Positions 10,691-22,773 of a stretch of DNA of 64,000 bases are shown here, piece by piece. Positions within the stretch are counted from its first letter, which is position 1. The number at the start of each line of letters is the position of its first letter. Source of the DNA: Delphinapterus leucas (lineage: Eukaryota > Chordata > Mammalia > Artiodactyla > Monodontidae); assembly GCF_002288925.2 (NCBI RefSeq), contig NW_022098076.1:75283873-75347872 (forward strand). The letters are read 5' to 3'. Both the position numbers and the translations under genes were made by a program. The notes under the pieces were generated by a model, which was not told where the DNA came from, ran no database searches, and worked only from the letters and a program-made list of their open reading frames with translations.

Positions 10691-11496
10691 TGTTTCCAGT
10701 TTTGATGCTCACAGAAGCATAGGAAAATTAAATTCAAGTTTAAAAGACTTTGAGAGTTTATGTTATCCATCTCCTAACCTCCAGGCAAGGTGGAATCCTA
10801 CTCATTACAGAACTGTGAGGGAAAAAAAAGTTATTATTTAAAAGTAATTTAAAAGATTTTTAATGAATCCTCAGCCTCTTTCATTTACTCATTTTGGTAT
10901 GTAACAATCATTACTGCCAGGAATTCTTTTATTTGAATTTCACCTGGAATTTTGCTCTTTTCTAATTGAGATTTTAAACTAGGTTATTTACTTGTCCTGG
11001 GACCCTCCTTTTACAGTACACAGACTTCTCTCTGAAATCCCCAGAGTATCATTTGAAATGAGAAATAGTATGTGTCTGTACATGTGTGTGTGTGATTCAG
11101 AGATAAATAAGCACAAAATGAAAATAAAGTATTTGCCTAATGTCTATTTAAGCCCGTAGTGACGTTCAGGGCTGTGGTCAGAATCTCGGTATTTATTTGC
11201 CATTATCACACATTGTACATCAACCATGAACTAAGTAGTTGTAATAAACAATGCCAGGGGCTCTTTTCTGTGAACTGGATAGAAAGCTTACCATGTCAAT
11301 CCCTAAAATTCCTGTCTTCACACAGCCCTTGCTTAATTATGTGTCTTCTATCCTCCTCTTTGATGGGCTTTTTAATTGTTCTTGGACATGAACAGCAGTC
11401 ATAAACTATAAAGTGCTACTCATGTATTGATTTGTCATTAATTTATCATTGTATTCATCTAAGAAACTATGTTTAGATCAGAAACTATTTTCTCGT
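10691..11496. other. Unique sequence, no gene seen
   Basis: AT-rich, with no recognised gene. A frame at 11159-11404 (81 codons) resembles no family I know. Confidence 0.4.
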
Positions 11497-11595
11497 CACT
11501 TCAAAGATCCATAAAACAGCTGGAGATCACTTCAAAGATCACTAAAACAAAGATCCATAAAACAGCTGGAGATCACTTCAAAGATCCATAAAACA
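11497..11595. repeat. Local tandem repeat, 31/46-bp units
   Basis: The block 'cacttcaaagatc' starts at 11497, 11528 and 11574. The first unit is 31 bp, the second 46 bp because it carries an extra 'actaaaacaaagatc'-type 15-bp insertion, and the third is partial. The copies are nearly identical, so the duplication is recent. Confidence 0.85.
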
Positions 11596-12689
11596 AAGCT
11601 GATGATACTGACATGCACTTGTCTAAGTTTCTACACCCAGAAAATGAGGGAAGAGAGTGTATATGTATGTCTGTGTGCATCTCTGTGTGAGTGGTAGGAC
11701 CATCAGGTTTGATGGGGTGGGGGCTGATTTACAGCCTCTGATTTTTTCTCTCCTATACCCTCTCCCTTGATGCCCATCTATCTCTACTCATCATGCAAAT
11801 GGTTTGGGGTAGGCTATTCAATAACCTGGACAATGTTGCAAGGAGAACTGATTACCGAAAACTTGCAACTGTCTCTCTGGTTTCTCAAGAAAAGACCAAA
11901 GGCTGTGAGTCCCAAAGAACAATGGTATAATGAGGGATTCAAGAATCCTGAAGCAAAGGGAAAATGCTCAGAGAGAGAGAAAAGGACGGTCCAGGCAAGA
12001 CACACTCTTCCTGTAGCCAGCAAACCCGAACTAAGAGCTGGTGTTTCCTGCCGGGCCAGACCTAGCTTCAGATCTCAGGGAACTCAGCCAGGGGAGTCAG
12101 TCTTACATAGGAAGAACAACAGAGTGGAACCAGGAGGACAGTGTGGACTTACTCCTCTCCCTGCAGCATGGAGGTTCTAAGCCAGAGATATGCTGGTTAG
12201 GTTGGATCAAGCTTAAGAGAGAGCCTTATCTTCTGAAAGGTGGATGCAGGTGCAGACTTATCCTCTCTCTGAATGACGTTGTTTGTCTGTGTGGGGTTAC
12301 ATAGGGGTGCAGAGTTATTTTCATTCCACTTTTTCTTCTCTTAACTGCCCAACCCTGGATCTCTGAGATTTTTTTCCCACTCAAGCTTATTTTTAGAAAT
12401 TTCATTCCCTATTTGCTAACTTAAACAGATTTAATTTCAGCCTGAAACGTAAAAGAAACCCTCTTCCCTTGATTCTTTGTTCAGATTCTTTATTACAAAG
12501 ACATAATAGAGAGACACCATCAAACCCTGTCTGCTGGGTCACCACTAATATGTCCCCTGGGCACAACTTGTTCTCTATTTTCAGGTCCCCAGGACCTAAA
12601 AGATGTCATTGAACCCCTCGTTCTCTCCACCAGGAATCCCTGCACCACTTATTTCTTAAGGGAGTGGTGATTTTCTTTATTTTTATTTA
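11596..12689. other. Unique sequence with a 137-codon open frame of unknown status
   Basis: The plus-strand frame at 11767-12180 is long for this window, but the translation is rich in basic and polar residues, shows no domain, signal peptide or membrane segment, and resembles no protein I know. No clear splice sites or polyadenylation signal frame it as a gene. It is most likely a chance open frame in GC-richer unique DNA. Confidence 0.35.
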
Positions 12690-12930
12690 ACAGGCATTTC
12701 TATAACACCTGTTATATGCCAGGAGCTGTTTTGAAGTACAAGTATTAACTCATTTAATTCTCACTGCAAGCCAATGAGGTTGGTACTATTATTATCCCCA
12801 TTTTACAGATGAGGAAACTGAGTCATGGAGAGGTGACCTGACTTGCCCCAGTTGTGTAGCTCATAGTGGTGAAATTGGAATTCCAGCCCAGGGATCCTGG
12901 CTCCAAGTCCTTCACTCTTAACCATCACTT
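12690..12930 (-). repeat. MIR SINE, antisense, nearly full length
   Basis: It carries 'acctgttatatgccaggagc', 'attattatccccattttaca', 'gatgaggaaactgagtcatg' and the tRNA-derived head near 12900-12930 ('cactcttaaccatcact'). It is one of the best preserved MIR copies here. Confidence 0.9.
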
Positions 12931-13724
12931 CATGCCAAATCTCAGTCCTGCTGATATTCACCCCTTGTATTTGTTTTTTGAATTGTTTGGTACTACATTT
13001 TCCTACTTATGTGGGGGGATTATATAATGGGACCCCCCCCTTATTTATTCAAGTAAAGCCTCTGGTGTTCAGTTTCCCCTTGGTTCTACTTGTCTTGTGT
13101 TGAAACTACCTCGACTGTGTTTTTAGCTCAATCCTTTATGCTTAGAGTTGCAGGGTTGCTGGGGGCTCTGAGGGCCCCACACGACTGTTTTACAGGGTTT
13201 GAGGATGGATATGACCAAACCTGGCACCTTCTTCTGGGCCAAAACTGCACAAGGAAAGAAGAGAAACAGCTCAATTGTCAAGGGTGCTCAGTTAACCCAC
13301 ATAGTTTAGATTCTTAGAATCTGGTATCATCTGTGCCACCCACGATGATTCACTTCCAGGCAGTCCCTGCCTTCTTATGGGCTGGAGCTTGGTCTTGACA
13401 GCAAGGAATTTCAGCATGAATGGATGTCACCAGCTCCTTATACAGTCACAAAACCACCTCTGTTGGTTTCAGAACCATGAAGCACTCATACTGCACTCCT
13501 TCCTGCCTGTGAAGCTACCATGGCCTCCCCAACACCCAAAGGAAGAGAGGGGGGTTGGGAGGGGAGTGCAGGGAAGGGGAAGAGAGGAGAGGAGGAAAGG
13601 AAATCCTTTTCATTTGGCCCCAAATAGGCCATCAACCTTGGGACTGCTCCTTCTGATTCCCTTCCAATACGTATTCTACATGCTGTACTGTAAAGCTCCC
13701 TTCTAACCTCAGAATTCTGTGCTT
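12931..13724. other. Unique sequence with a purine tract, no gene seen
   Basis: A G/A-rich run lies at 13545-13602. Open frames at 13090-13317 and 13377-13706 are low-complexity or unrecognised. I see no splice-flanked exon. Confidence 0.4.
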
Positions 13725-14305
13725 AAGGCCCTCTGTGACTTCTGATTGCCTCGAGTTCAAGTCCAAACTCCCAAACATGGGGGACAAAGGTCTTGATAAT
13801 CTGGTCCCTAATTTTTCCTTCTGTTTTGCCTCTCACCCTTTCCATATTCCCATATTCTCTTTCCCCTCCCTTCTTCTCCCTTCTCCTTTCCTTTTGTCGC
13901 TCTACCCCAGCCCGTCTCCCCTCTGGCCCTCCCCCCTTACCCTCAATTCACATTAGACTAATTATAATCCTCTAAAACAGCCATCTTCCCTCTTGCCTCC
14001 TGATCCGCTCTGTGCCAGGAATTCCTTCTCCTATTCCCTTAATCTATTGATTAGCTCCTCCTTAATCTCTAGGACACCACCAAGCTTTCTGCCAGGGAGA
14101 CTATTCCCTGACTCTCCCACCCCCTTATGACTCATGTTAACCCCTGTAATGTAACATTGCACCTCATGGTATTTTATTCTCCAGCCTCAATGTTCTTCCC
14201 TCCTGCTTCTCAAAGGAAGGGATGTCAACCTTGTCATGTTATGTCTGCAAAACACAGTGCCTGGTACATGGAAGATGCTAGCAAATATTAGTTGAACAGT
14301 TGACA
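13725..14305 (+). mobile_element. LINE L2 3' part, sense
   Basis: Typical L2 blocks occur in order: 'caagtccaaactcccaaaca', 'aaaggtcttgataatctggt', 'gtgccaggaattccttctcc', 'ctgccagggagactattccc', and near the end 'acagtgcctggtacatggaa' with 'aaatattagttgaaca'. It is diverged, and its frames carry no intact reverse transcriptase. Confidence 0.75.
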
Positions 14306-14359
14306 TCAATAGTACATAGCTGCGTAAGCTGGTGCCCACCCCAGGCAAGGGTCTCAGTC

Positions 14360-14475
14360 TACTTTCCTCATGTTACAGATTAGGAGTCAGGCCCAGAAAG
14401 AGGTCAGGTCATTTGGACAGAGCATGAAGCTATTCATGTTTACAGCTGGGACTACAGCCCAGACCACTGGGCTAT
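14360..14475 (-). repeat. MIR SINE fragment, antisense
   Basis: 'tgttacagattaggagtcag' followed by 'acagctgggactacagccc' matches the reverse of the MIR core and head. It is strongly diverged. Confidence 0.55.
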
Positions 14476-15304
14476 GAGCTTCTTGACGATGATGAAGAGA
14501 AACACATCCTATTCATCTTGTGACTCCAGTGCAGACCATCAAGTCTAGAAAGTAGTAGATGCCTAACCAACGAATGAATGAGTACAACGGCACCAAGTTC
14601 TTTCCACTACCTAGGGCAACGTGGAACAGCAGCTTAGCAGTATTACATTTGGTTTGATCACGCTCGACAACTAACCTGAACAATTAGAGCTCTATGATTC
14701 AGACTAGCATGCAAGTTACCTGCTGTCAAGATTTACCAGTCACGCTGACAATTGTCAAATTGCTTTGACTTTGTGCAGTATTGACATAGACTGCATTTAC
14801 TTCCTGCATCCATGCATTACAATAGCTAATTTGGCATCACATACAGACATGGCCCAGATATACCGTTACCACCATTCCAACACTAAGAGGCTGCTGCCAT
14901 TTTTAAACTTCCCCTGGAAAGTAGATGATATGATTCCCTTGCTTATCCATTCTGATGTCACTCAAACCTCCAGGGAGGAAAGTTCCTCCTTACATCCTGC
15001 TAAAATTGCTTCCACCTTGTATTTGGAGTGTTTCTCCCTACGGGTCAGATGCCAGCTGATAGGACAGGCTTCTGCTCCAATGTCTGCCAGTGCTCCTGGC
15101 TGAGTAGACAGCACAGATGAGAGAAAGTTGCTGACGCAGACCGCAGCATGTACACAGAGGCTAGTTAGCACTGCCACCAGGGCGGCGTTCAACAGGCTTG
15201 CAGAGGAGTTGCGTAAAGGGCTCATCTTGTTGCTTTTTTTAGTACAAACTTCAAAAAGTGACCATAAAAGGGTCAGAGTTTAAGATTTTAGCTTTCCACT
15301 TAAG
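14476..15304. other. Unique stretch, candidate conserved element
   Basis: No repeat is recognised across roughly 14.6-15.24 kb, and the composition is more complex than in neighbouring repeat-derived DNA. A perfect CArG-type decamer 'ccataaaagg' sits at 15262-15271, upstream of the minus-strand open frame at 14962-15225. A few such decamers are expected by chance in 64 kb, so this proves nothing. The stretch could hold a regulatory element or an unannotated small exon. Confidence 0.3.
14962..15225 (-). CDS. Small open frame with signal-peptide-like start, doubtful
   Basis: The frame has 87 codons and starts with an ATG in fair context (A at -3). Residues 1-31 look like a secretory signal: one arginine at position 5, then a hydrophobic run 'LLNAALVAVLTSLCVHAAVCV'. 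The remainder holds two cysteines and a basic patch ('TRREKHSKYK'). I recognise no family. A possible but weak donor ('gtaggg') lies in frame after the histidine-leucine-threonine segment. A small secreted protein, a first exon or a chance open frame are all possible; chance is the most likely. Confidence 0.15.
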   Translation of the reverse strand: MSPLRNSSASLLNAALVAVLTSLCVHAAVCVSNFLSSVLSTQPGALADIGAEACPISWHLTRREKHSKYKVEAILAGCKEELSSLEV

Positions 15305-15309
15305 GAACT

Positions 15310-15465
15310 TGCTCCAAGTTCATATACTTATTTACCTTCTCTGGACTTTTTTTCCCATCTGTAAAATAAACCTGATAATGATATAACTAGCTTAGGTGTA
15401 TGTTGAATATAATTCATATAACACAGTTCATATAATGTCTAGCACATGGTGGACAGTAAATATTA
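15310..15465 (+). repeat. MIR SINE fragment, sense
   Basis: 'ccatctgtaaaataaacctg', 'ataatgatataactagctta' and 'atgtctagcacatggtggac' are in MIR order (core then 3' end). It is diverged. Confidence 0.65.
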
Positions 15466-15468
15466 CAA

Positions 15469-15470
<2 letters not shown>

Positions 15471-15512
<42 letters not shown>
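15471..15512. repeat. (CA)n microsatellite
   Basis: About 17-20 CA units after a short 'catacata' lead-in. Likely polymorphic. Confidence 0.95.
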
Positions 15513-15514
<2 letters not shown>

Positions 15515-17429
15515 CTCCCAGGGCTGTGAGCAGTCGTTCTAATAGGTAAATCAACATCTGTGCTAAGTCTTTTTATTTGGGGACTCACATTTGAAAATAT
15601 TGTTTTTTTCTGTTCATATCTTCTTAATCCCTCTATTAATTATTTGCAGCCCTTGGACCTGCTCTGAGGATGACTGCCCAATAGCTTCCAATTTCCCCAG
15701 GGCCTTCCAAAGCATATTTTATGTTCCTGGCCACAGCTTGTATTTTAGCAGACTATCCCAAATGTGCACCCTGAATTTGATGAAAATCAGCCCAGTTGTT
15801 TTATTTCAACATGATAATAGAGGTCGTAGAAGGAGGGGGAGAGGGAGAGAGAGAGAGAGAGTTTCATTTATGTATATGGAAGATAGCAAAAGGACGGTGG
15901 ACAACCCACCTGCCTTTCCCTGCTTCTCACCAAAAGCACAGATGTAAGGCAGAGATCTGAACTTGGGAGCATGGGAGGCCCAGGCATCAGACAAAAGCCA
16001 TTCTCAAATTAATGGAGCATCTTAGCAAGTATTTCAGTGAAGAAAACTTTATATAGAAGTCAACTGAAAAAAATCTTGGTACTCTAATGAGCGCTGAGCA
16101 ATCACATCAGCAAAGACTGAGAAACTAGGGTCCCCATGGAGGAAAGTCAAGTCCTAGTGTCCACTGCAGGGGACAGGAGAGCTATGATTGTGACAGAGAA
16201 GGTTCCTCTGTAGCAGGATCTGGAAGTAGAGAAATCCCTCCTGATCTTGGCAGTGAATTCCCTTGGACCCTGATCGAGGGTCTTCCTCAGATCCTGGGTA
16301 AAGAGTTGCTGGAGAATGGCTACCAGATCTCCAGAGACTGGAAGTCACATCCTTTTACACTTCATGCTGAGATAATTGTCAATGGTCTTCATTCCATGTT
16401 TGAAATGCATAGCTGATGAATGCTTTTGTCAACTTTAATAACTTTTGAGTAGAACAAACTCTCTAGCTTTGTTCAGTCCAAGAACTCATTTAAATAAAGA
16501 TTTTCTACCCAGAACAAGAAAAATCAAGGTTAACAGCATCCTTTAATCTGTTCATCATCTTGTCTTAACAAAAATTTTTTTTCTATCATAATCGTCTCTT
16601 AGATTTCTAAGTGAAGACAATGATGGACTTGCCACTTGCCGCATAAAAATAGTAATAAAAAAACCCAATATAAGGTAGCATTGCCTGGGTTCTACCTCTC
16701 TAACTAGACTTTGATGTCTTTACTAGTAGAATGTTTACAGCTTCTAACCTCTAACTAGGACTTCTTTGGCTTCGTGGTGGTTGCGGAGGAGCTGGAAGAG
16801 GTGATGGGAATTGCATGGGTCTCTCCCTCCCTAGGGACATTGCAGAATAGGCATTCCTCGGCAGTCTCTGGAATGCTTAGTCACAGGCCCACCTGACCCC
16901 TAGATACAATGACTGATGGGGGCATTTCAGCGTTGGCAAACTCACTCAAGTGTTCAGCAGCCTCCTGAGCTGTGTGGAGCACATAGTTCAGAGGTCTCTG
17001 GGTGGGTACTTAGAAAAGGTCTCCGACAAAAGTTCTCCGACTTGCTTGCTTCCCATAATTCTCCCCATCAGAGAACCGTGCTGACACAAAGGAGAAGTTG
17101 TCTCTGTGGGTCCAATTGGGTTCGCTGCAGCTGCTGGCTTTGAATCTCGCTGCCTCTTTCCAGGGATATGGTTCAGACTAGAGGAGCAGCTTTGACAAGA
17201 TGGGGAGGAGATGGGAGAGGAGGCTGGCTCTTTAGAGCAGGGAAATCTGGCCAAAATATTGGATGCATTAGGACCCACGTAGCGGACTTGGCCCACAAAT
17301 CTGCCCTAGTTTCAGTGTTGCCAAAGATGCTTGGTGAAGTAATTAAAACATAGGTTTTCTAACAACTCAGACTTTTCCAAAATTCCTTTACGCTCAGAGC
17401 TCCATTTTGTGCCTGAATCAGCCTAGGAC
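15513..17429. other. Unique sequence, no gene seen
   Basis: A short (GA)n run lies at 15838-15861. Open frames of 60-118 codons occur on both strands (for example 15591-15947 plus, 16988-17296 minus), but none shows a domain or family resemblance, and the longest runs through the GA tract. I see no repeat of known family. Confidence 0.4.
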
Positions 17430-17520
17430 TGCAATAATCTCATGTTATAGATGAAGACATGGATTTCACAGAAGTGAAGTGTCTTCTTCAAGATCGCACA
17501 GTAAGTTATCAGGGACTTAC
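17430..17520 (-). repeat. MIR SINE remnant, antisense
   Basis: 'gttatagatgaagacatgga' followed by 'cttcttcaagatcgcacagt' is a weak match to the reversed MIR core. An L2-like tail ('gaataaatgaggctg') follows at about 17565-17625. Confidence 0.5.
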
Positions 17521-17650
17521 TGTGAGGGAGTCTCTCAATGATATATTCATGTCTTTTACTTTTTTTATCCCAGTACCTAACACAGAGCCAGGCTAACAGA
17601 AGTGTGTTGAATAAATGAGGCTGGGCTGGAAGCCAGACTTCTCTCCATGA

Positions 17651-17760
17651 TTAGAGTTGCCAGATTAGGCAGGTAAAAACACAGGAGTCCCAGCTAAATT
17701 TGAATTTTAGATAAACAAAAAATACATTTTTAGTATAAGTATGTGCCATATATCTCAACT
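17651..17760. mobile_element. MER53-like DNA transposon fragment
   Basis: 'gagttgccagattaggcag', 'aaatttgaattttagataaa' and 'ttagtataagtatgtgccat' correspond to one arm of a short palindromic MITE that I remember as MER53. The mirror-image arm is missing or eroded. The name is tentative. Confidence 0.5.
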
Positions 17761-18204
17761 TATGAAAACCTCTTCTCTCTCTCTCACTCACAATTTGTTC
17801 AGTGCCCCCTTTATTTGAATGGGATGCATTTCAATGTCTTCCCATTTGAAATCTTTGTCGTCAACAACTAAAATTCAGTAAAAACTCCAAATGCTGATAT
17901 TTTGGCTTTCTACACGTTGAAGACTTTAATAAAACACTTTCGATATATTTTGAGTCAAAGACAAACAAAATTAAGGGAGCTCGCTCACAAAACACCTAAA
18001 GGCCCTTAAGTTGATTTACTAAGTAATTCCCTAATAGATTAAATATTTCTAAAATTTGACTTATGTGGAATAGCAAAGAGTAAACGCATGCTCTGCCATG
18101 TTAAACTATTGTTTTGTATTAAATGTCAGCTTTGTCACAGAAATTTGTAGTGGGATTTTTCTGTGTGTATATTAAAATAGTTCTAAAAACTTCCACTACA
18201 GCTG

Positions 18205-18720
18205 TTATGTTTAATAAACTTTTTATTTTAGAATAGTTTTAGATTTATGGAAAAGTTGCAAAGATAGTACAGACAGTTCTCCTATAACCCTCACTCAGTT
18301 TGTCTCATTGTTAATATCTTACATAATTGTGGTACATTTGTCACATATGAAACCAACGTTACTATTAACTGAACTCTATACATTATTAAGATTTTACTAG
18401 TTTTTTCTACTAATGTCCTTCTTCTATGCCAGGAACCCAGCCAGAATATCGCATTACATTTTGTTATATCTCTTAATTTCTGATCTATGCCAATTTCTCT
18501 GTCTTTCCTTCAGAGTTTTAGGACCAATTACTTTGTAGAATGTCCCTCAATTTGAGTTTGTCTGATGTATTTCTCATGATTAACCTGGGGTTATGGGTTT
18601 TGGGGAGGAAGACCACAGAGACGAAGTGCCCTTCGCATCACATCATACAAGGACACATGCTATCAACATGACATCACTGGTGAGATTAACCTTGATAGCT
18701 TGATTAACTTAGTCTTTGCC
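18205..18720 (-). mobile_element. Old L1 3' UTR (L1M group), antisense
   Basis: 'ctttttattttagaatagtt', 'atggaaaagttgcaaagata', 'tgttaatatcttacataatt' and 'ctcatgattaacctggggtt' are characteristic of old mammalian L1 3' UTRs in antisense. It is non-coding. Confidence 0.8.
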
Positions 18721-21700
18721 AGGGGCCTCTACTCTAAAGGCATCTTTTCTCCATATATTAAAATGTGTTTCACACACACTATACATGACCACAAAGGAAG
18801 ATGGAAGTCCATAACAGAATTCAAGCAAACCCCTATGCCTTATTTTAAGGCAACTACTAACGATGAGACTATGTTGGAAGATGAAAAATCCAAAACAAAT
18901 GTTAAAACAGGATAAGACCCTAGGACAGTAAGCATAACAGGAACTGTCCTAGGCAAACTGGAACATATGGCCAACTTATTTTAAAAGTCTGTCTGCCACT
19001 GTATAGGCCTCTTGGAATCCAAGGTTTTGGTAAGACTCACAGCAATTATCTCCTTTAGGATGCTGAGAACCTCTGCTAAAGTTCATACACTGGTAGAATT
19101 TTTCTCTCAACTCTCCAGCAGCTGGCACCTTGTACAGTTAACCTGCCATGCTGGGCTCCTGAGAGGAGCCACACAGGGGATTCTCCAGCAAAATGCTTCC
19201 CCATCTGACCAGTATTCTGTCCCAAATCATGTGAGCTGGGCTGGACAGCATGGACTTTTTGAAAATGTCCCTCTTATTCTCTTTGATTCTCTTCCCTTAG
19301 GACAGGGTCTGCCATAGATCTTAAGCTGTCATGCTTTTGTCCCTTACCTTAGGGCTTTTAGGGTTAAGGATGGTCCCATTGAGAAGATTTCCAGAGTTCA
19401 AGTCTTACCAAGGAGAAAGACAAAGAGGAAAGTGAGACGAGTTTTGCAAAGCCCTTTCTCCCTTCACGGAAGGAGAAAAGCCCCATTCCTGGGGAAGGTG
19501 GTGGGCAGGGCATTGCAATACACCAGCCTCATTGTGTGTACATGTGTGAGGCTGCCATTTTGTCCTTTGCTTTGAATACATATCAAAGCCAGGCCCCAGC
19601 TAGGTAGAGGACAGTGTGTGTATGTGTGTTGCAAGGGTGGGGGCAGAGAGAGGACAGCATATGCCACCAACATTCATGAATTCACTTAAGTTATTGAACA
19701 TTTATCATGGGGTATGCCCTGGGCTACTTCTTGGAGATAAACAAATACAACACAAAACCCCTGACCTTTGGAAGTTCAAGGTTTAAATCAGAATCCTTCT
19801 GTCTATAACAGAAAACTGAAAATGAGACTTGCTAAGTCCAATCACAATAACGTTTGTATTTTCGGGAAGAGTCCATGGCTTGGAATCTGAATGGGAGCCA
19901 AACAAACCCACCAGCTGCATGCTTACTGTGCTCAGACTTCTGGTCCAAATTCAAATACAACCTGGGAATAGCTGCCTATGAGGAGCAGTAATGCTGAACC
20001 AGGGTGTCTTGGTTTACAGCTGGCGCTCGGTGGTTGGGAGAAATCATGGATTTTGGCTCTTGTGGTATTTGCTCTCTTGAGCGCATATGATGTTACGACA
20101 ATCAATGGAATCTTTATGACAGACATAAATAGTAGTAAGAGATTTATATTTTTGTTGGTATAATTTTCTTTCATTTTCATCTTTAAGCCTCTTCTGGTTT
20201 GGGCCTTATGATGGCTTGGTGCTGGGCCCAGATCATGTTTCACTAAGGGTTTACTTTGGGAATTAGGGATTGTTCCTTCACCCCACTAGGAAAATTAAAC
20301 CCTTCTCACAGGAAGCATGGGTCTGGAAAAATCTATTCTGCAAATGTGACTGACCATATCCTATGTAAAAAGTGTTGTTCTTGATATAGGTAAGTGAACA
20401 CCTGCTGCCTGTGGGTCCCTTTTGTTGGAGTCTACTGTTTCTCTTGGTCTGAGCAGGACTCCGTGGAGGGGTGTGGGTCCCCTTAAACCAAGAGCCGGCC
20501 TTCACACCAAGAGTGGTGTTCTATGTGCAACTGTAGAATCACAGAATATCAGCAGCGGGTGGAAACACGGGGGTGACCTGAGTTAGGGCTTCTCACTTTA
20601 CCTATGCAGAGGTTAGTTTAGGGGTAGAGCAGACTCCAGAGTCCAGACCTTAAGACCGCTAACCCAGGATTTCTTCCACTCAGCCATAGACCATGGGGTG
20701 ATGTTCTGCTTTGCTCTCCCTTGGACCCAGATTAGTGTTGACCTTCAAAGGATTAAGAGGGAAAATAACAGCAACGAAACTTGAGTGAAAGGAAAACTGA
20801 GATTTTGAGAATAAAGTAGTGATTGACAATTTTAAGGGATAATTTAATAAGTCTCTTGCCTGTATAATATATCCCCTGAAAACAAAACAAACAGATTTAC
20901 TTTGGAGCTTCATTCCTGGAGACTAGCTGAGGGACTACCCCATCTGCGAAATTACCCACCAACTCCTTAACCACCATCCATGCAGGGACTTTGGGATGGA
21001 TCTCCTTTATTCTCTTTAACTTCCTGCAGGGCCCAGGGTAGAAGTATCGGCAAAAGGATGTTTCTGGTAAAAATAGAGTGGGTCAAATATTCAAAAGATG
21101 TACTGACAGAGTACATGACAGAAGCATAAGGTCCATGTCTATATTGTAACCTCCTGAATATCCTTCCTAATTCTCCCTCTGTGGGTTCTCCTCACCCTGA
21201 TCAGGAGTTTCCAAATGAGGCAAGATGAGGTTTCTTTTGCCAATCCCATATAGCAAAACATGGGTTTTTTGGAAAGAGAGCCCTAGGCTGGACCTTAGAG
21301 GAGAAGATCAGGCACTGTTGGTGGTCCTGAGGGCCAGCTGGTGGATGAGGGGCCATCAGTGGCCTGATCGATGTAGGCAGGTTGCAAGGGGCAAAGAAGG
21401 GATGGTGCTAATTAGTGTTTGTAGTACCTGACACTCTCTGTCCGTGGTATAACATGGCCTTTCTGCAACAGCCAAGTAAACTATGCTCCTGGTGACTCAG
21501 CATGGTCCCAGATGGAGGATTTTCATTGGTTGCAAACCTGCTTCATTACACCCTACTGGGGGTTCCAACCTCAATCCATGGGCTCAAGTGTGAAAGTAAT
21601 ATTGTGTGTCTATTTCCCATAAATTAAATTCAATTCTTACCCTGGGGTGTCAGGAATTCAACCTTATTTTTCACCTCCAACTCTCATTCGAAGACAGGGC

Positions 21701-22259
21701 TGAGTTTTTAGAATCTCACACAGGACCCCCTTCTTGAAGAGACACCCATGGGCCTCAGTGGGCTGTCCACTCTCTCGTGGCAGAGATGTCTACTGTTGTG
21801 CCATTGTGCTGCCTTCATGCCCTCCTCTCTGCGACTTTCATGCTGTGCTTGGGGCCATGGAGGGAACCCCTGGTAGGGCTGGGAATGTCAGGCTGAAGAC
21901 ACATCACCCTGTGCAACCCTTGATTGTTTCTCCAAGATCCTCCCACCTCTTCTCACATTACCAGGAGCTGCCCCCAGACCTTACTTTTACCCCCCTCCCC
22001 CCTGCCCTAAAGAATCCCATTGCAGGCAAGTCAATCCCTTTCTCTCTCTCCACATTTGTCTGCAAGGCCTTTATCCCTGTCATCAAACCCAAGTCACTTC
22101 AGTGGGTCTATAATAATTCTCCAGAAGCAGCAAACACAAAGCCTGCAGTGTACCTGAGAGGTGGGAGGATAAATAAGAAATCATGGCGGAAAAATAAATT
22201 AGAAACCAAAAACTGCCCCAGCTACCACTTAGAATAATCAGAGATTGGGACACAGCATG
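18721..22259. other. Unique sequence with the longest open frame of the window
   Basis: No transposon family is recognised with confidence here, apart from possible old remnants near 19675-19800. The longest repeat-free open frame lies at 21734-22237 plus (167 codons). Its translation is proline- and serine-rich in the middle and basic at the end, with no signal peptide, membrane segment or domain I know. A 119-codon minus-strand frame (22083-22442) overlaps its end. Without transcript or cross-species evidence neither should be called a gene. Confidence 0.3.
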
Positions 22260-22310
22260 ATCTCCTCTTCCCTTCCTTCCTTTCTTCCCTCTTTTCTTTC
22301 TGTTTTCCTT
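22260..22310. repeat. Pyrimidine (CT/CTTT) tract
   Basis: About 50 bases of almost pure C/T in the order ccttccttcctttctt, then T-rich. Low complexity. Confidence 0.8.
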
Positions 22311-22773
22311 AGGTCTTGCTGACCACTGACGGCAGGCCATCATGACTGCCCACCCCACATTTTCTGGTTCCAACAACCCAGCCAGCTCAGGGTTTGATTG
22401 CACAGCTCGGAATCGTGTGCCAGGCGCCTCCTTCAGATGCATTGAATCTGACCAGAGCTCCTCCAGCCAGCTCAGTGGCTGAAATCTTTGTCTCCCCCAG
22501 TGCTTCTTTCACTGTTTATTTGGTCATGAGCACCTTCAGATGGCCTGATCTCTCTGGACCATGGCCATCCTCCTTACTTCCTCCACTAACACTCCTCACC
22601 TAGTTCCTTGAGTTGAAACTTCTGATTCAGATTTTTCTAAGGGGGGAAGGACTGTCAGGTGAAGCAACAAGCTTCCTGCAATTGGGTCACCATCTACCCA
22701 GGACCTAATGAATCTATTTCTAAATGGACACAAAATCGGATTCTGAGGCCTCTAAATGCCCTAGTCTCCAAAC

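Noticed and set aside
11767..12180. 137-codon open frame as a gene
   Set aside because: No domain, no family resemblance, no supported splice or polyadenylation signals. Frames this long are expected occasionally in GC-richer DNA.
15262..15271. CArG box as a promoter call
   Set aside because: A handful of perfect decamers are expected by chance in 64 kb, and no transcription start evidence is visible.
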